Part shown: one piece after another, positions 31,692-40,849 of the stretch
Position numbering within the stretch: the first letter of the stretch is position 1
Layout: each line of letters opens with the position of its first letter
Assembly: GCA_003222675.1 (NCBI GenBank)
Contig: QHWT01000074.1
Location: 1-64,000 of the forward strand
DNA from: Acidobacteriota bacterium
GTDB taxonomy: Bacteria; Acidobacteriota; Vicinamibacteria; Vicinamibacterales; 2-12-FULL-66-21
Direction of reading: 5' to 3'
DNA: 64,000 nt
Notes under the pieces: model-generated
Database searches by the model: none
What the model was told of the DNA's origin: nothing
Seen by the model: only the letters and a program-made list of their open reading frames with translations
Made by a program: the position numbers and the translations under genes

Positions 31692-34119
31692 ATGATCCCC
31701 ACGTTCCGAATCGCTGTTCTGCTGCTGGCGCTGACGGCGCTGATGCCCGCCGCCGCCTTCGCGAAGCAGCCGCCCTCCGGCCAGGCCGCCGCTGAAACTG
31801 CGCAGCGCCATGTCGGCGGCGAGGCGAACCTGGTGCTGCCGGACCTGAGCACGCAGTCGTTCAGGGGCATCAACGCTCGGACGCTGCTCATGAGCGGCCT
31901 GGTCGTGTGCCTGCTGGGGCTCGCCTTCGGGATGACGATTTTCGTGCGGCTGAAGAACCTGCCGGTGCATCGCTCGATGCTCGAAGTGTCCGAGCTGATA
32001 TACGAAACGTGCAAGACGTACCTCATCACGCAGGGCAAGTTCATCCTGATCCTCGAAGCGTTCATCGGCGTGATCATGGTCTTCTACTTCCGCGTGCTGC
32101 AGCACTTTGATGTCATGAAGGTCGTCATCATCCTGGCCTTCAGCCTGATCGGCATCGGCGGCAGCTACGGCGTTGCGTGGTTCGGCATCCGCGTGAACAC
32201 ATTCGCGAACTCGCGCGCCGCGTTCGCGGGATTGGAGGGGAAGCCCTATCCGATTTACGCGATCCCGCTGCAGGCGGGGATGAGCATCGGCATGCTCCTC
32301 ATCAGCGTCGAGCTGTTCATGATGTTGTGCATCCTCCTTTTCATCCCGGGGGATTACGCGGGCTCCTGCTTCATCGGCTTCGCGATTGGTGAATCGCTCG
32401 GCGCCGCGGCGCTCCGCATCGCGGGCGGCATCTTTACGAAGATCGCCGATATCGGATCGGATCTGATGAAGATTGTCTTCAACATCAAGGAAGACGATGC
32501 CCGCAATCCCGGGGTCATTGCGGACTGCACGGGCGACAATGCCGGCGATTCCGTGGGGCCCAGCGCCGATGGCTTCGAAACCTACGGCGTCACGGGCGTG
32601 GCGCTGATTTCGTTCATCCTGGTCGCGGTCAACGAGCCGTCGGTGCAGGTGCAGCTCCTCGTCTGGATATTCGTGATGCGCGTGATGATGATCGTTGCCA
32701 GCGGTTTCTCGTACCTGCTGAACGCAGCGATCTCGAAAGGGCAGTACGCCAACGCGGCGGTGATGAACTTCGAGGCGCCGCTGACGCGGCTCGTGTGGTT
32801 GACGTCGATCGTCTCGTTAATCCTCACCTACATCGTGTCGCGCCTGCTGATTCCGAACATCGGCGGCGACCCGACGCTCTGGTGGAAGCTCTCGACCGTC
32901 ATTACGTGCGGCACGCTCGCCGGCGCGATCATTCCCGAGATGGTCAAGGTGTTCACCTCCATGGACTCGGGTCACGTCCGCGAGATCGTTACCTCATCGC
33001 GTGAAGGCGGCGCATCGCTGAACATCCTCTCCGGCTTCGTCGCGGGCAATTTCAGCAGCTACTGGCTTGGCGCCAGCATCGTGACGTTGATGTCGATCGC
33101 GTATATCGTCAGCACCTACGGGCTCGCGCAGCTCATGATCGCGCCGGCGGTGTTTGCGTTCGGCCTGGTGGCATTCGGCTTTCTCGGCATGGGCCCCGTC
33201 ACAATCGCGGTCGACTCGTACGGCCCCGTCACCGACAACGCGCAGTCGGTCTTCGAGCTGTCGGTGATCGAGACGCTTCCCAACATCAGGCAGGAGATCA
33301 AGAAGGACTACGGATTCGACGTGAACTTCGAGCGCGCGAAGCATCTCCTCGAAGAGCAAGGCGACGGCGAAGCCGGTCCTCATCGGCACCGCCGTGGTCG
33401 GCGCGACCACGATGATCTTCTCAATCATCGTCGTGCTCACGCAGCGGCTTCGGCCGGAGTACCTGCGGTTCCTGTCGATCCTTCATCCGCCGTTCCTGCT
33501 GGGGCTCATCACGGGCGGCTGCATGATCTACTGGTTCACTGGCGCGTCGACGCAGGCCGTCACGACCGGCGCCTACCGCGCGGTGGAGTTCATCAAGCGG
33601 AACATCAGGCTCGAAGGTGTAGAGAAGGCGTCGGTCGCCGACTCGAAGAAGGTCGTCGAAATCTGCACGCAATACGCGCAGAAAGGGATGTTCAACATCT
33701 TCCTCGCGGTGTTCTTCGCCACGCTCGGGTTCGCGTTCCTCGAGCCGTACTTCTTCATCGGTTATCTGGTTTCAATCGCGCTGTTCGGGCTCTTCCAGGC
33801 GATTTTCATGGCGAACGCCGGCGGCGCATGGGACAACGCCAAGAAAATCGTCGAGGTCGAGCTCAAGGAGAAAGGGACGCCGCTTCACGCGGCGACGGTG
33901 GTCGGCGATACGGTGGGCGATCCGTTCAAGGATACGTCGTCGGTCGCGATGAATCCCGTCATTAAGTTCACTACGCTGTTCGGGTTGCTGGCGGTGGAAT
34001 TGGGGGTGCAGCTGGCGGCGGAGTACGGCGCACGGATGAGTCACATTCTCGCGGCAGCGTTCCTGCTTGGATCGGTCGTTTTTGTGTGGCGCTCGTTCTA
34101 CCGGAGGAAGCTTCGTTGA
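31692..34119 (+). CDS. hppA: Membrane pyrophosphatase (ion-pumping), frameshifted
   Basis: About 800 residues over two frames of a proton- or sodium-pumping pyrophosphatase with some 15-16 helices. The substrate site reads IKEDDARNPGVIADCTGDNAGD and continues SVGPSADGFETYG; SREGGASLNILSGFVAGNFSSYW indicates a divergent subgroup rather than the classical K-dependent type. After FERAKHLLEEQ near 33360 the first frame becomes nonsense (ending 33965). The true C-terminus resumes as ATAKPVLIGTAVVGATT in another frame and runs to 34119. Family comparison suggests 22-23 missing nucleotides at the junction. An extra signal-peptide-like N-terminus (AAAFAKQPPSG) precedes the core. Confidence 0.85.
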
Positions 34120-34145
34120 CACTGGTTTTTGCCTCTGACTATAAT
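34116..34145 (+). promoter_or_regulatory. Consensus sigma-70 promoter of the tonB-exb operon
   Basis: TTGACA (34116-34121), an 18-nt spacer and TATAAT (34140-34145), both hexamers perfect. The -35 box overlaps the hppA stop codon. Leader of about 35 nt to the tonB GTG. Confidence 0.88.
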
Positions 34146-34186
34146 TCGCGGTCTTGCGCCGCAGGATGAAGGGGTAGGAGGGGTAA

Positions 34187-34909
34187 GTGCCGCGTGACAT
34201 GTTTGGTGACGTGGTCGATCCGTCCATCAAAGTCGGATCGCAGAAGTGGTACACGGTTCCCCTGTCGATCTTGGCGCACATCCTCATCTTCGGAGCGATC
34301 ATCATCATTCCGCTGATGGCGACCGACGTGTTGCCGAGTCCACCGACGATGCTGGCGTTCGCGGCCGCGCCGCCCCCGCCTCCACCGCCGCCGCCACCAC
34401 CGCCGGCCCCTGCGGCTCCGCAGCCGAAAATGGAGCCCGTGCCGGTTGCGAATCCCAACGCTGCACCGATCGAAGCGCCGAAAGAGATCAAGCCTGAGTC
34501 CACCGTGCCGAGCGTGGGCGAGGGCGTGCCGGGCGGTGTCGAGGGAGGCGTTCCCGGCGGCGTCGTCGGCGGAGTCGTGGGTGGCCTGCCGGAAGCGCCA
34601 CCGCCACCGCCGCCGCCTGCCGCGCCGATCCGCGTCGGCGGCAACATCAAGACGCCGACCAAGGTGAAGGACATCAAGCCGGTGTATCCGCCGATCGCGC
34701 AGTCGGCGCGCGTCCAGGGCGTCGTGATCATCGAGGCGACGATCGGTCCCGACGGGCGCGTCAAGGATGCGAAGGTTCTGCGCTCGATCCCGCTGCTCGA
34801 TCAGGCGGCGCTCGATGCAGTCAAGCAGTGGGTCTACTCCCCCACGCTGCTCAACGGCGTGCCGGTGCCGGTGATCATGACCGTCACCGTGAATTTCACG
34901 CTGCAATAG
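34187..34909 (+). CDS. tonB: TonB-like energy transducer
   Basis: A 240-residue inner-membrane protein linking the ExbB/ExbD motor to outer-membrane partners. A cytoplasmic N-terminus and one helix (about 20-42) lead to a Pro/Ala-rich stretch (about 50-85), a Gly/Val-rich linker, a second proline run, and the TonB C-terminal domain (about 155-240) with YPPIAQSARVQGVVIIEATI. GTG start with AGGAGGGG upstream; ATG at codon 5 is an alternative. It heads a tonB-exbB-exbD-exbD operon; no TonB-dependent receptor is nearby. Confidence 0.9.
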   Translation: MPRDMFGDVVDPSIKVGSQKWYTVPLSILAHILIFGAIIIIPLMATDVLPSPPTMLAFAAAPPPPPPPPPPPPAPAAPQPKMEPVPVANPNAAPIEAPKEIKPESTVPSVGEGVPGGVEGGVPGGVVGGVVGGLPEAPPPPPPPAAPIRVGGNIKTPTKVKDIKPVYPPIAQSARVQGVVIIEATIGPDGRVKDAKVLRSIPLLDQAALDAVKQWVYSPTLLNGVPVPVIMTVTVNFTLQ

Positions 34910-34959
34910 TAGGGCGGGTTCGGTGGCAATGTGAGTTCGATCAATACCGGAGGATGTGA

Positions 34960-35643
34960 ATGGTTATCGCTTTGAGTTGGATGGACATGATCCAATCGAT
35001 GTCACCGCTTGCCATAGGCATCGGCGTCGTGTTGATCATCATGTCGATGATTTCGTTTGGCGTGGCGATCGAGCGGATTTATACGTTCTCGCAAGCGCGA
35101 ACCCAGTCAAAGCTGTATGCGCCGCAGGTGGCCAAGCACCTGAAGGAAGGACGCCTGAAGGACGCGATTGCGATGTCGTCGTCGAAGAAGTTCCGCTACA
35201 GCCATCTCGCGAAGGTGGTGCTCGCGGGATTGCAGGAATACCAGTTCCAGCAGGAAGCCGGGGGCAACCTGAGCAGAGAAGATCTCGTTGACACGGTGCG
35301 CCGCGCGATCCAGCGGGCCTCCGCGTTGACGGCCAACGATCTCAAGAAGGGCGTTGCCGCGCTGGCCACCATCGGCGCCACCGCGCCGTTCGTGGGGCTG
35401 CTGGGCACGGTGGTCGGCATTATCGTAGCGTTCCAGGGGATCGCCGCCACCGGCTCGGGCGGGCTGGGCGCTGTCTCTGCGGGTATCTCCGAAGCGCTCG
35501 TTGAGACCGCATTAGGGCTGGTGGTGGCCATCCCGGCGGTGTGGTTCTACAATTACCTGACCGGCCGCATCGAGTACTTCAACGTCGAAATGGACAACTC
35601 GTCGTCGGAGCTGGTGGATTACTTCATCAAGAAGACGGCGTAG
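34960..35643 (+). CDS. exbB: MotA/TolQ/ExbB proton channel protein
   Basis: A 227-residue channel component with three helices (about 17-40, 128-150 and 165-190). LLGTVVGIIVAFQGIA and EALVETALGLVVAIPAVWFYN are the TolQ/ExbB signatures. It forms the proton-driven stator with the two ExbD proteins downstream and energises the TonB-like protein. GGAGG lies upstream of the ATG. Confidence 0.92.
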   Translation: MVIALSWMDMIQSMSPLAIGIGVVLIIMSMISFGVAIERIYTFSQARTQSKLYAPQVAKHLKEGRLKDAIAMSSSKKFRYSHLAKVVLAGLQEYQFQQEAGGNLSREDLVDTVRRAIQRASALTANDLKKGVAALATIGATAPFVGLLGTVVGIIVAFQGIAATGSGGLGAVSAGISEALVETALGLVVAIPAVWFYNYLTGRIEYFNVEMDNSSSELVDYFIKKTA

Positions 35644-35649
35644 ATTGGG

Positions 35650-35770
35650 TGATTCTGTGATTTGGTCATCTGGTGATTGAGGTTGCGCGGGCTACCGCCC
35701 GCGCATCAAATGCACGCGCGGTAGCGCGTGCGAAGCGAAATCAATAAATCACGCAATTACCGGATCACCA
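35650..35770. repeat. Composite inverted repeat with two GC hairpins, copy 2
   Basis: Hairpins GCGCGGGC/GCCCGCGC (35685-35704) and GCACGCGC/GCGCGTGC (35712-35731) are perfect and carry the loop motif CTACC or GGTA, facing each other. Outer words TGATTTGG (left) and AATCACG/GATCACCAA (right) are as at 6092-6230. It separates exbB from the first exbD. Confidence 0.82.
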
Positions 35771-35788
35771 AGTAAAGAGGTTTTCGCC

Positions 35789-36229
35789 ATGGCCATGGAC
35801 ATCGGGGCATCCAAGGGATCCCTCAAAGCCGACATCAACGTCACCCCGCTGGTCGATGTCATGCTGGTCCTGCTGATCATCATGATGCTCATCGCGCCAA
35901 TGCTCCAGCAGGGCGTGGCCGTCACGCTGCCGGAAACGGTGAACCGGGCCGACAAGCCCGACACGCAGGATCAGACCGTCATCGCGATCGACGCGGTCAA
36001 CAAGTACTACGTCAACGCGATCCCCGTCACCAGAGACGATCTCATCGCGCGCGTCCGAGCGGCGCTCGAAGACAAGAGGGAAAAGATCGTCTACCTGAGG
36101 GGAGACAAGGACGCCAAGTACAGCGCAATCATGGAGACGATGGATGCGCTGAGAAAGGCGCAGATCGAGAACGTCGCCTTGATCACCGACCGCAAGCTGC
36201 GGCCGGGTGAAACGACGGGGGGGCAGTGA
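35789..36229 (+). CDS. exbD: ExbD/TolR family protein, first copy
   Basis: A 146-residue biopolymer transporter: cytoplasmic N-terminus, the conserved Asp-bearing helix INVTPLVDVMLVLLIIMMLI (Asp near residue 24 is the proton-relay residue) and a periplasmic domain with YLRGDKDAKYSAIMETMDALRKAQI. Works with ExbB and the second ExbD. AGAGG precedes the ATG. Confidence 0.92.
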   Translation: MAMDIGASKGSLKADINVTPLVDVMLVLLIIMMLIAPMLQQGVAVTLPETVNRADKPDTQDQTVIAIDAVNKYYVNAIPVTRDDLIARVRAALEDKREKIVYLRGDKDAKYSAIMETMDALRKAQIENVALITDRKLRPGETTGGQ

Positions 36230-36705
36230 TGTTGCACGCACACAGGCACTTCGGCGCAGAGCGCGTCGTCCGCGGCGAGGTACCGCACGCCAGCTCGGAC
36301 ATGAACGTCACGCCCTTGATCGACGTGTTGCTCGTGCTGCTCATCATCTTCATGGCGACCTTGCCGCTCACACAAAAGGGCGTAGACGTCAACCTGCCGC
36401 TCGAGGCGGAAAACAAGCCGAACCAAGAGAACCAGCCTAACCAGATCGTCCTGGAGTACACGGCCGGCAGGAGCATCGCGGTCAACCATCAGCCGGTTCA
36501 GCTCGCGGAGCTCGAGAGCAAACTGCGCGACATCTTCGAGACGCGCAAGGAAAAGACGATGTTCATCGTCGGCGATCCGTCGCTGCGCTATGGCGACATC
36601 GTCAACGTGATCGACGCGGCGAAGGGCGCCGGCGTCGAGAAGGTCGGCATCGTCACGCTCGGCATGCGCGAAGAAGCCACCGGTCAGAAGTCCGCAGGTC
36701 AGTAA
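36229..36705 (+). CDS. exbD: ExbD/TolR family protein, second copy
   Basis: A 158-residue paralogue with the helix MNVTPLIDVLLVLLIIFMAT (Asp near 31) and a periplasmic part ending in GDIVNVIDAAKGAGVEKVGIVT. It starts with a longer basic/His-rich N-terminus than the first copy. Its ATG overlaps the first exbD stop (TGATG). Two ExbDs per operon is common in Acidobacteriota and suggests a heteromeric stator. Confidence 0.92.
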   Translation: MLHAHRHFGAERVVRGEVPHASSDMNVTPLIDVLLVLLIIFMATLPLTQKGVDVNLPLEAENKPNQENQPNQIVLEYTAGRSIAVNHQPVQLAELESKLRDIFETRKEKTMFIVGDPSLRYGDIVNVIDAAKGAGVEKVGIVTLGMREEATGQKSAGQ

Positions 36706-36733
36706 CGCGTTACCGCGCGTCGCCAACACACAA

Positions 36734-36758
36734 AGGGCCGCTCCCTTCGAGCGGCCCT
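36734..36758. terminator. Hairpin terminator between convergent operons
   Basis: AGGGCCGCT and AGCGGCCCT form a perfect 9-bp stem with a 7-nt loop, located between the end of exbD and the end of the opposing TPR lipoprotein gene. T-tracts are poor, but position and stem support a bidirectional terminator. Confidence 0.75.
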
Positions 36759-36782
36759 CTGTATTCTGATGCGCAGTCGCGG

Positions 36783-37751
36783 TTAGCTCTTTTTCGCCGT
36801 CTTCTGCATCTCGAGCACCTTGTTGCGCAGCTTGTCGGCTTCGTCGATCAGTTCCTTCTGCTTCGCGGGGTTCTTCTCGACGCGCGCCTGGAGGCGGAGC
36901 AGGATGTTCTTGTATGTCATCGCCTCCATGTAATTCGGATTCAGCTGGAGCGCCTTGTCCTCCATCGACAGGCCTTTGAGGATGTAGTCACGCTTCTGGG
37001 CGTCGGTCAGGCGGAAATCCTTGTTCGCCTTGTCCCAGTAGTACGTCGCAATGAGGTGCCACCCTTCGGGATTGTTCGGATTGAGGTCCGCCGCTTTCTG
37101 CAGCGCATCGATCGTTTTCTCGAACTCTCCCTGCTTGTTGTAGAACGCGGCGAGCGCGACGTAGGGGCCCGCATCGTTCGGCTTGGCCTCCCTTGCTTTC
37201 TGCAGCTGCGCTTCCGCGTCCTCGAAACGCCCGGCGTCCTCGTACAGCTTGGACAGCGCCATGTAGTTCGCCGGCTCGCCGGGCTCCATCTGGATGATCT
37301 GCTGGTAGACTGGCTCCGCTTTGGCAGGATCCTGCATCTTGTCGACGTACGCGGCGGCCAGGTACTCGAGAGATGATTTCTTCCACTTCTGATCTGGATT
37401 GCGTTCGGCGGACCTCGAGTAGTTCTCGATCGCCTTCTGAAGGTACGCGTCGTTCTGCGGATCCCCCTGCTTGCCCGGTTTGTACATGTTGTCGTAGCTG
37501 TTGCCGAGGAAGAAGTAGGCGGTCATGAGTGACGCGGTCGTCTGCAGCGCTTTTTCGTTGGCGACAACCGCCTCGTAGCGCTCCGCCGCTCGCTTGTAAT
37601 CCTTGGCTGCGTAGAGCTGGTTGGCGTCTTTGAACGCCTTGATAGCCTTGAGGTTGCTGACCGAATACTTGCCGCAGCCCGCGGCCACGATGCTCAGCCC
37701 GACTACGAGGGCGATCGATGCAGCCGAAGCCGCGCGGAATCGGATCGTCAT
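36783..37751 (-). CDS. TPR-repeat lipoprotein
   Basis: A 322-residue lipoprotein with signal and lipobox VAAGC (Cys26). Several TPR units follow: FKDANQLYAAKDYKRAAERYE, YMALSKLYEDAGRFEDAEAQL, YVALAAFYNKQGEFEKTIDAL and GWHLIATYYWDKANKD. The C-terminus is a Lys-rich helix. Likely an envelope scaffold; members are common in Acidobacteriota next to exb/tol genes. It has its own strong promoter with an overlapping palindrome. Confidence 0.85.
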   Translation of the reverse strand: MTIRFRAASAASIALVVGLSIVAAGCGKYSVSNLKAIKAFKDANQLYAAKDYKRAAERYEAVVANEKALQTTASLMTAYFFLGNSYDNMYKPGKQGDPQNDAYLQKAIENYSRSAERNPDQKWKKSSLEYLAAAYVDKMQDPAKAEPVYQQIIQMEPGEPANYMALSKLYEDAGRFEDAEAQLQKAREAKPNDAGPYVALAAFYNKQGEFEKTIDALQKAADLNPNNPEGWHLIATYYWDKANKDFRLTDAQKRDYILKGLSMEDKALQLNPNYMEAMTYKNILLRLQARVEKNPAKQKELIDEADKLRNKVLEMQKTAKKS

Positions 37752-37793
37752 GCTCTCCCCTTCTCGCGCCGTTTACAATAGATCAGGGGGGTC

Positions 37794-37822
37794 AGTATAT
37801 TGACGGCTAAAACCGCCGTCAA
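37794..37822 (-). promoter_or_regulatory. Promoter of the TPR lipoprotein gene with palindromic operator
   Basis: TTGACG-17-TATACT on the minus strand. The -35 and spacer coincide exactly with a perfect 8-bp inverted repeat, TTGACGGC and GCCGTCAA with a 7-nt centre (37800-37822), a good candidate repressor site. Confidence 0.65.
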
Positions 37823-37887
37823 CCGCGCCCCGGCAGGGCTTCGCCACCCGGTTCCCCGCGATTCTCGAAGGTTAGACACCACAAATC

Positions 37888-40041
37888 ATGATCCGGTTCG
37901 AGGACCTCATCGAAAAGGTCCGCGCCACTAATGCTGACGCCGACATCGAGTTGCTGAGGCGGGCGTACGTCTTCTCCGCCTTCGAGCACAAGGGACAGGT
38001 GCGTCATTCGGGCGAGCCGTATCTCGTGCACCCGCTCGAGGTCGCCGACCTGCTCGCCGACATGAAGCTGGATGTCGTGGCGGTCGCGGCCGGTCTGCTG
38101 CACGACATCGTTGAAGACACGCAGACGTCGATCGAACGGATCCAGGAGCTGTTCGGCACCGATATCGCGCACGTCGTGGAAGGCGTCACGAAACTCGGCG
38201 CGATTCAGTTTTCGTCGAGCGAGGAACGGCAGGCGGAGAACTTCCGCAAGATGCTGCTCGCGATGGTCGACGATATCCGCGTCATCCTCGTGAAGCTCGC
38301 CGATCGCCTGCACAACATGCGGACGCTGCACCACCTGCCCGAGGAGCGGCGCCTCAAGATTGCGCAGGAGACGCGCGATATCTACGCGCCGATCGCGAAC
38401 CGGCTCGGAATGAGCAAGCTGAAGAACGAACTCGAGGAGCTCGCGTTCAAGTATCTCGAGGCCAAGGCGTACGAATCGCTGCGGCAGCGCGTCGAGGCGC
38501 GGCGGCGCGCGACCGAAGGGCTCATCGAGGATCTGACGAAGACGATCTCGGCGAAGCTTACCGAAGCGCAGGTGCCGGTGATTCACATCGACGGTCGGAT
38601 CAAGCGCCTGTTCAGCATCCATCAGAAGCTGAAGAAACAGAAGATCGATCTGGATCAGGTCTACGACTTCATGGCGTTGCGCATCGTCAGCCAGTCGGTG
38701 AAGGACTGCTACGCCGCGCTCGGGATCATTCACCAGACGTGGTCGCCGGTGCCGGGGCGCATCAAGGACTTCATCGCGATGCCGCGCCCCAACGGGTATC
38801 AATCGCTCCACACCTCCGTCATCAGCGAGCGCGGGTTTCCGTTCGAGGTTCAGATCCGCACGGCCGAGATGCACCGCATCGCGGAAGAAGGCATCGCGGC
38901 GCACTGGAAGTACAAGGAGGGACGTGTCGGCGCCGATCGCGACGAGCAGTACTTCATCTGGCTCCGTCAGCTCCTGGAATTCCAGCAGGAAGTCCGCGAT
39001 CCGCAGGAGTTCCTGCAGAACCTGAAGATCGAGCTGTACCCCGAAGAGGTCTACATCTTCACGCCGAAAGGGGAAGTGAAGGCGCTGCCGCGCGATGCGA
39101 CGCCGGTCGACTTCGCGTACTCGATCCATACGGATGTCGGCCACCAGTGCGTCGGTGCGCGGGTGAACGGCAAGATGGTCCCGCTCCGCACGCGCCTGCG
39201 CAACGGCGATATCGTCGAGATCGTGACGGCGCCCGGCCATCAACCCAGCCGCGACTGGCTCAACTTCGTCGTCACCTCGCGCACGCGCAACAAGATCAAG
39301 CATTACATCCAGGCAGAGGAGAAGCAGCGCAGCCTCGAGCTCGGACGAAAGCTGTTCGAGAAGGAAGCGCGCCGCTACAGTCTGAACTTGAAGGGGCTGA
39401 CCGACGGTCCTGCGTTCGCCGCCATGCTCGGCGAGTATGGGTACGGGAAGGGCGAGGAGCTCTTTGCCGCGATCGGCTACGGGAAGGTCGCGGCGCGGAC
39501 GGTGCTCACGAAGCTCGTGCCGCAGGAGCAGCTGAAAGAGACGCCGGAGAGCGGGATCGCGTCGGTCGTTCGACGCGTGCTCGGACCGGCGGAAGAGAAG
39601 ATCAAAGTGCGCGGCTTCGACGACCTGATGGTGTTCCGCGCGCGCTGCTGCAATCCGATCCGCGGAGAGAAGATCGTCGGCTACATCACGCGCGGCAAGG
39701 GCGTGTCCGTCCACTCCGCGATCTGCCCGAACGTCGTCAACCTGCTCTACGACCCCGAGCGCCGCATCGACGTGGAGTGGGACAAGGGTGCGGACACATC
39801 ACCCTACACGGTGCGTCTCAGTCTGCAGGTCGAGGATCGCAAGGGCATACTCGCCGACGTCACATCGAAGATCGCCGGCATCAACACCAACATCCGCAAC
39901 GTCGAGGCGCGATCCGACGATGACCAGACGGGACGGATTGATATGACGGTGGAGATCAGCGACGTGAAGCACCTGCAGAAGGTGATCAAGTCACTGAGGA
40001 GCGTGAACGGAGTGGTGGATGTGGAGCGGGCGAGTCGGTGA
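37888..40041 (+). CDS. Bifunctional (p)ppGpp synthetase/hydrolase (Rel/SpoT)
   Basis: A 717-residue long RSH protein controlling the stringent response. The hydrolase domain is intact: HD at 72-73 and ED at 76-77 in LLHDIVEDT. The synthetase part contains VYDFMALRI, RIKDFIAMPRPNGYQSLHT and FEVQIRTAEMHRIAEEG. TGS (VYIFTPKGEVKALPRDAT, near 388) and a C-terminal ACT domain follow. With both active sites preserved it should act as the main Rel enzyme. No DksA-like gene is adjacent, but one lies 3 kb downstream. Confidence 0.94.
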   Translation: MIRFEDLIEKVRATNADADIELLRRAYVFSAFEHKGQVRHSGEPYLVHPLEVADLLADMKLDVVAVAAGLLHDIVEDTQTSIERIQELFGTDIAHVVEGVTKLGAIQFSSSEERQAENFRKMLLAMVDDIRVILVKLADRLHNMRTLHHLPEERRLKIAQETRDIYAPIANRLGMSKLKNELEELAFKYLEAKAYESLRQRVEARRRATEGLIEDLTKTISAKLTEAQVPVIHIDGRIKRLFSIHQKLKKQKIDLDQVYDFMALRIVSQSVKDCYAALGIIHQTWSPVPGRIKDFIAMPRPNGYQSLHTSVISERGFPFEVQIRTAEMHRIAEEGIAAHWKYKEGRVGADRDEQYFIWLRQLLEFQQEVRDPQEFLQNLKIELYPEEVYIFTPKGEVKALPRDATPVDFAYSIHTDVGHQCVGARVNGKMVPLRTRLRNGDIVEIVTAPGHQPSRDWLNFVVTSRTRNKIKHYIQAEEKQRSLELGRKLFEKEARRYSLNLKGLTDGPAFAAMLGEYGYGKGEELFAAIGYGKVAARTVLTKLVPQEQLKETPESGIASVVRRVLGPAEEKIKVRGFDDLMVFRARCCNPIRGEKIVGYITRGKGVSVHSAICPNVVNLLYDPERRIDVEWDKGADTSPYTVRLSLQVEDRKGILADVTSKIAGINTNIRNVEARSDDDQTGRIDMTVEISDVKHLQKVIKSLRSVNGVVDVERASR

Positions 40042-40168
40042 AAGCTGGCTTCGGGTTCCGGGCTTCCGGCCTCAGGGGCCTGCGGCCAATGGAAATGGAC
40101 TCCGAAGCCTCAAGTCTGGAGCTCTGGCTTCGGGGTTTGCGCGCCCGAAGTCTGGAGCCTGAAGCCTA
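40042..40168. repeat. Heptamer/inverted repeat, CTTCGGG and GCCTGAA words
   Basis: The spacer between rel and ridA is built from words such as GGCTTCGGG, TTCCGGGC, GGCCTCAGG, and TCTGGAGCCTGAAGCCTA. The last is shared with 17925-17940 and likewise supplies the TAG stop of the leftward gene. Confidence 0.75.
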
Positions 40169-40543
40169 CAACGTGGCGATCACGTCGATTTCGATCCGCG
40201 CGTCTTTAGGCAGCCTGGCGACCTGTACGGTGGCGCGCGCAGGAGCGGGCGACGAGAAGTACGTCCCGTACACCTCGTTCATCTTCGCGAAGTCGTTCAT
40301 GTCCTGCAGATAGACGGTCGAGCGGACGACCGCGTCGAACGACGTCGCCGCAGCCTTGAGAATCTCGCCGATGTTCTGGAAGACGCGGTGCGTCTGCGCC
40401 GCGATATCGCCGTCAACGAGATTGCCGGTGGCCGGATCGATCGGCACCTGGCCCGACACGAACAGCAGATTGCCTGCCTTGATCGCCTGTGAGTAGGGCC
40501 CGATCGCTTTCGGGGCCGACTGGGAGGATACCGCCTGGCGCAT
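40166..40543 (-). CDS. ridA: RidA family enamine/imine deaminase
   Basis: A 125-residue YjgF/YER057c/UK114 protein that hydrolyses reactive 2-aminoacrylate-type intermediates. Hallmarks: AIGPYSQAI near residue 14, [14 protein letters not shown], the catalytic Arg103 in [12 protein letters not shown], and IEIDVIATL at the end. ATG at 40543 rather than upstream TTG codons. Followed by bL28 upstream on the same strand (27-nt gap). Confidence 0.95.
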   Translation of the reverse strand: MRQAVSSQSAPKAIGPYSQAIKAGNLLFVSGQVPIDPATGNLVDGDIAAQTHRVFQNIGEILKAAATSFDAVVRSTVYLQDMNDFAKMNEVYGTYFSSPAPARATVQVARLPKDARIEIDVIATL

Positions 40544-40570
40544 CGTCAACAATCCGTGTGATCCGTGGTT

Positions 40571-40762
40571 TTAGGCGGCCTTGACGACCTTGCCCGATCG
40601 CAGGCAGCGCGTGCAGACGCGCAACCGCTTGATCCCGCCGTTCACCACCGCGCGGACCCGCTGGAGGTTCGGCTCGAACCGCCGGGGAGTAACGTTGTGC
40701 GCGTGGCTGATATTGCGCCCGACGACCGGGCCTTTTCCGCAGAGTTCGCAGCGCTTCGCCAT
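40571..40762 (-). CDS. rpmB: 50S ribosomal protein bL28
   Basis: The 63-residue protein [12 protein letters not shown]... has the zinc-binding form with two CxxC pairs (Cys5/Cys8 and Cys50/Cys53). [21 protein letters not shown] is the family core. It overlaps neither neighbour. A TATAAT box lies about 67 nt upstream. Confidence 0.96.
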   Translation of the reverse strand: MAKRCELCGKGPVVGRNISHAHNVTPRRFEPNLQRVRAVVNGGIKRLRVCTRCLRSGKVVKAA

Positions 40763-40828
40763 GATTTGTGACCCGTTGCTCTGATGAGGATCGCCTGCCG
40801 GGCCCACGGGAGCCGGCACAAACAGGGA

Positions 40829-40848
40829 ATTATACCACGGGACCGTGG
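40829..40848 (-). promoter_or_regulatory. -10 box of rpmB with adjoining palindrome
   Basis: TATAAT (minus strand, 40834-40829) is immediately preceded by the palindrome CCACGG-GA-CCGTGG (40835-40848) in the spacer position, a possible operator. No canonical -35 because the GC-rich array begins there. Confidence 0.5.
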
Positions 40849-40849
40849 T

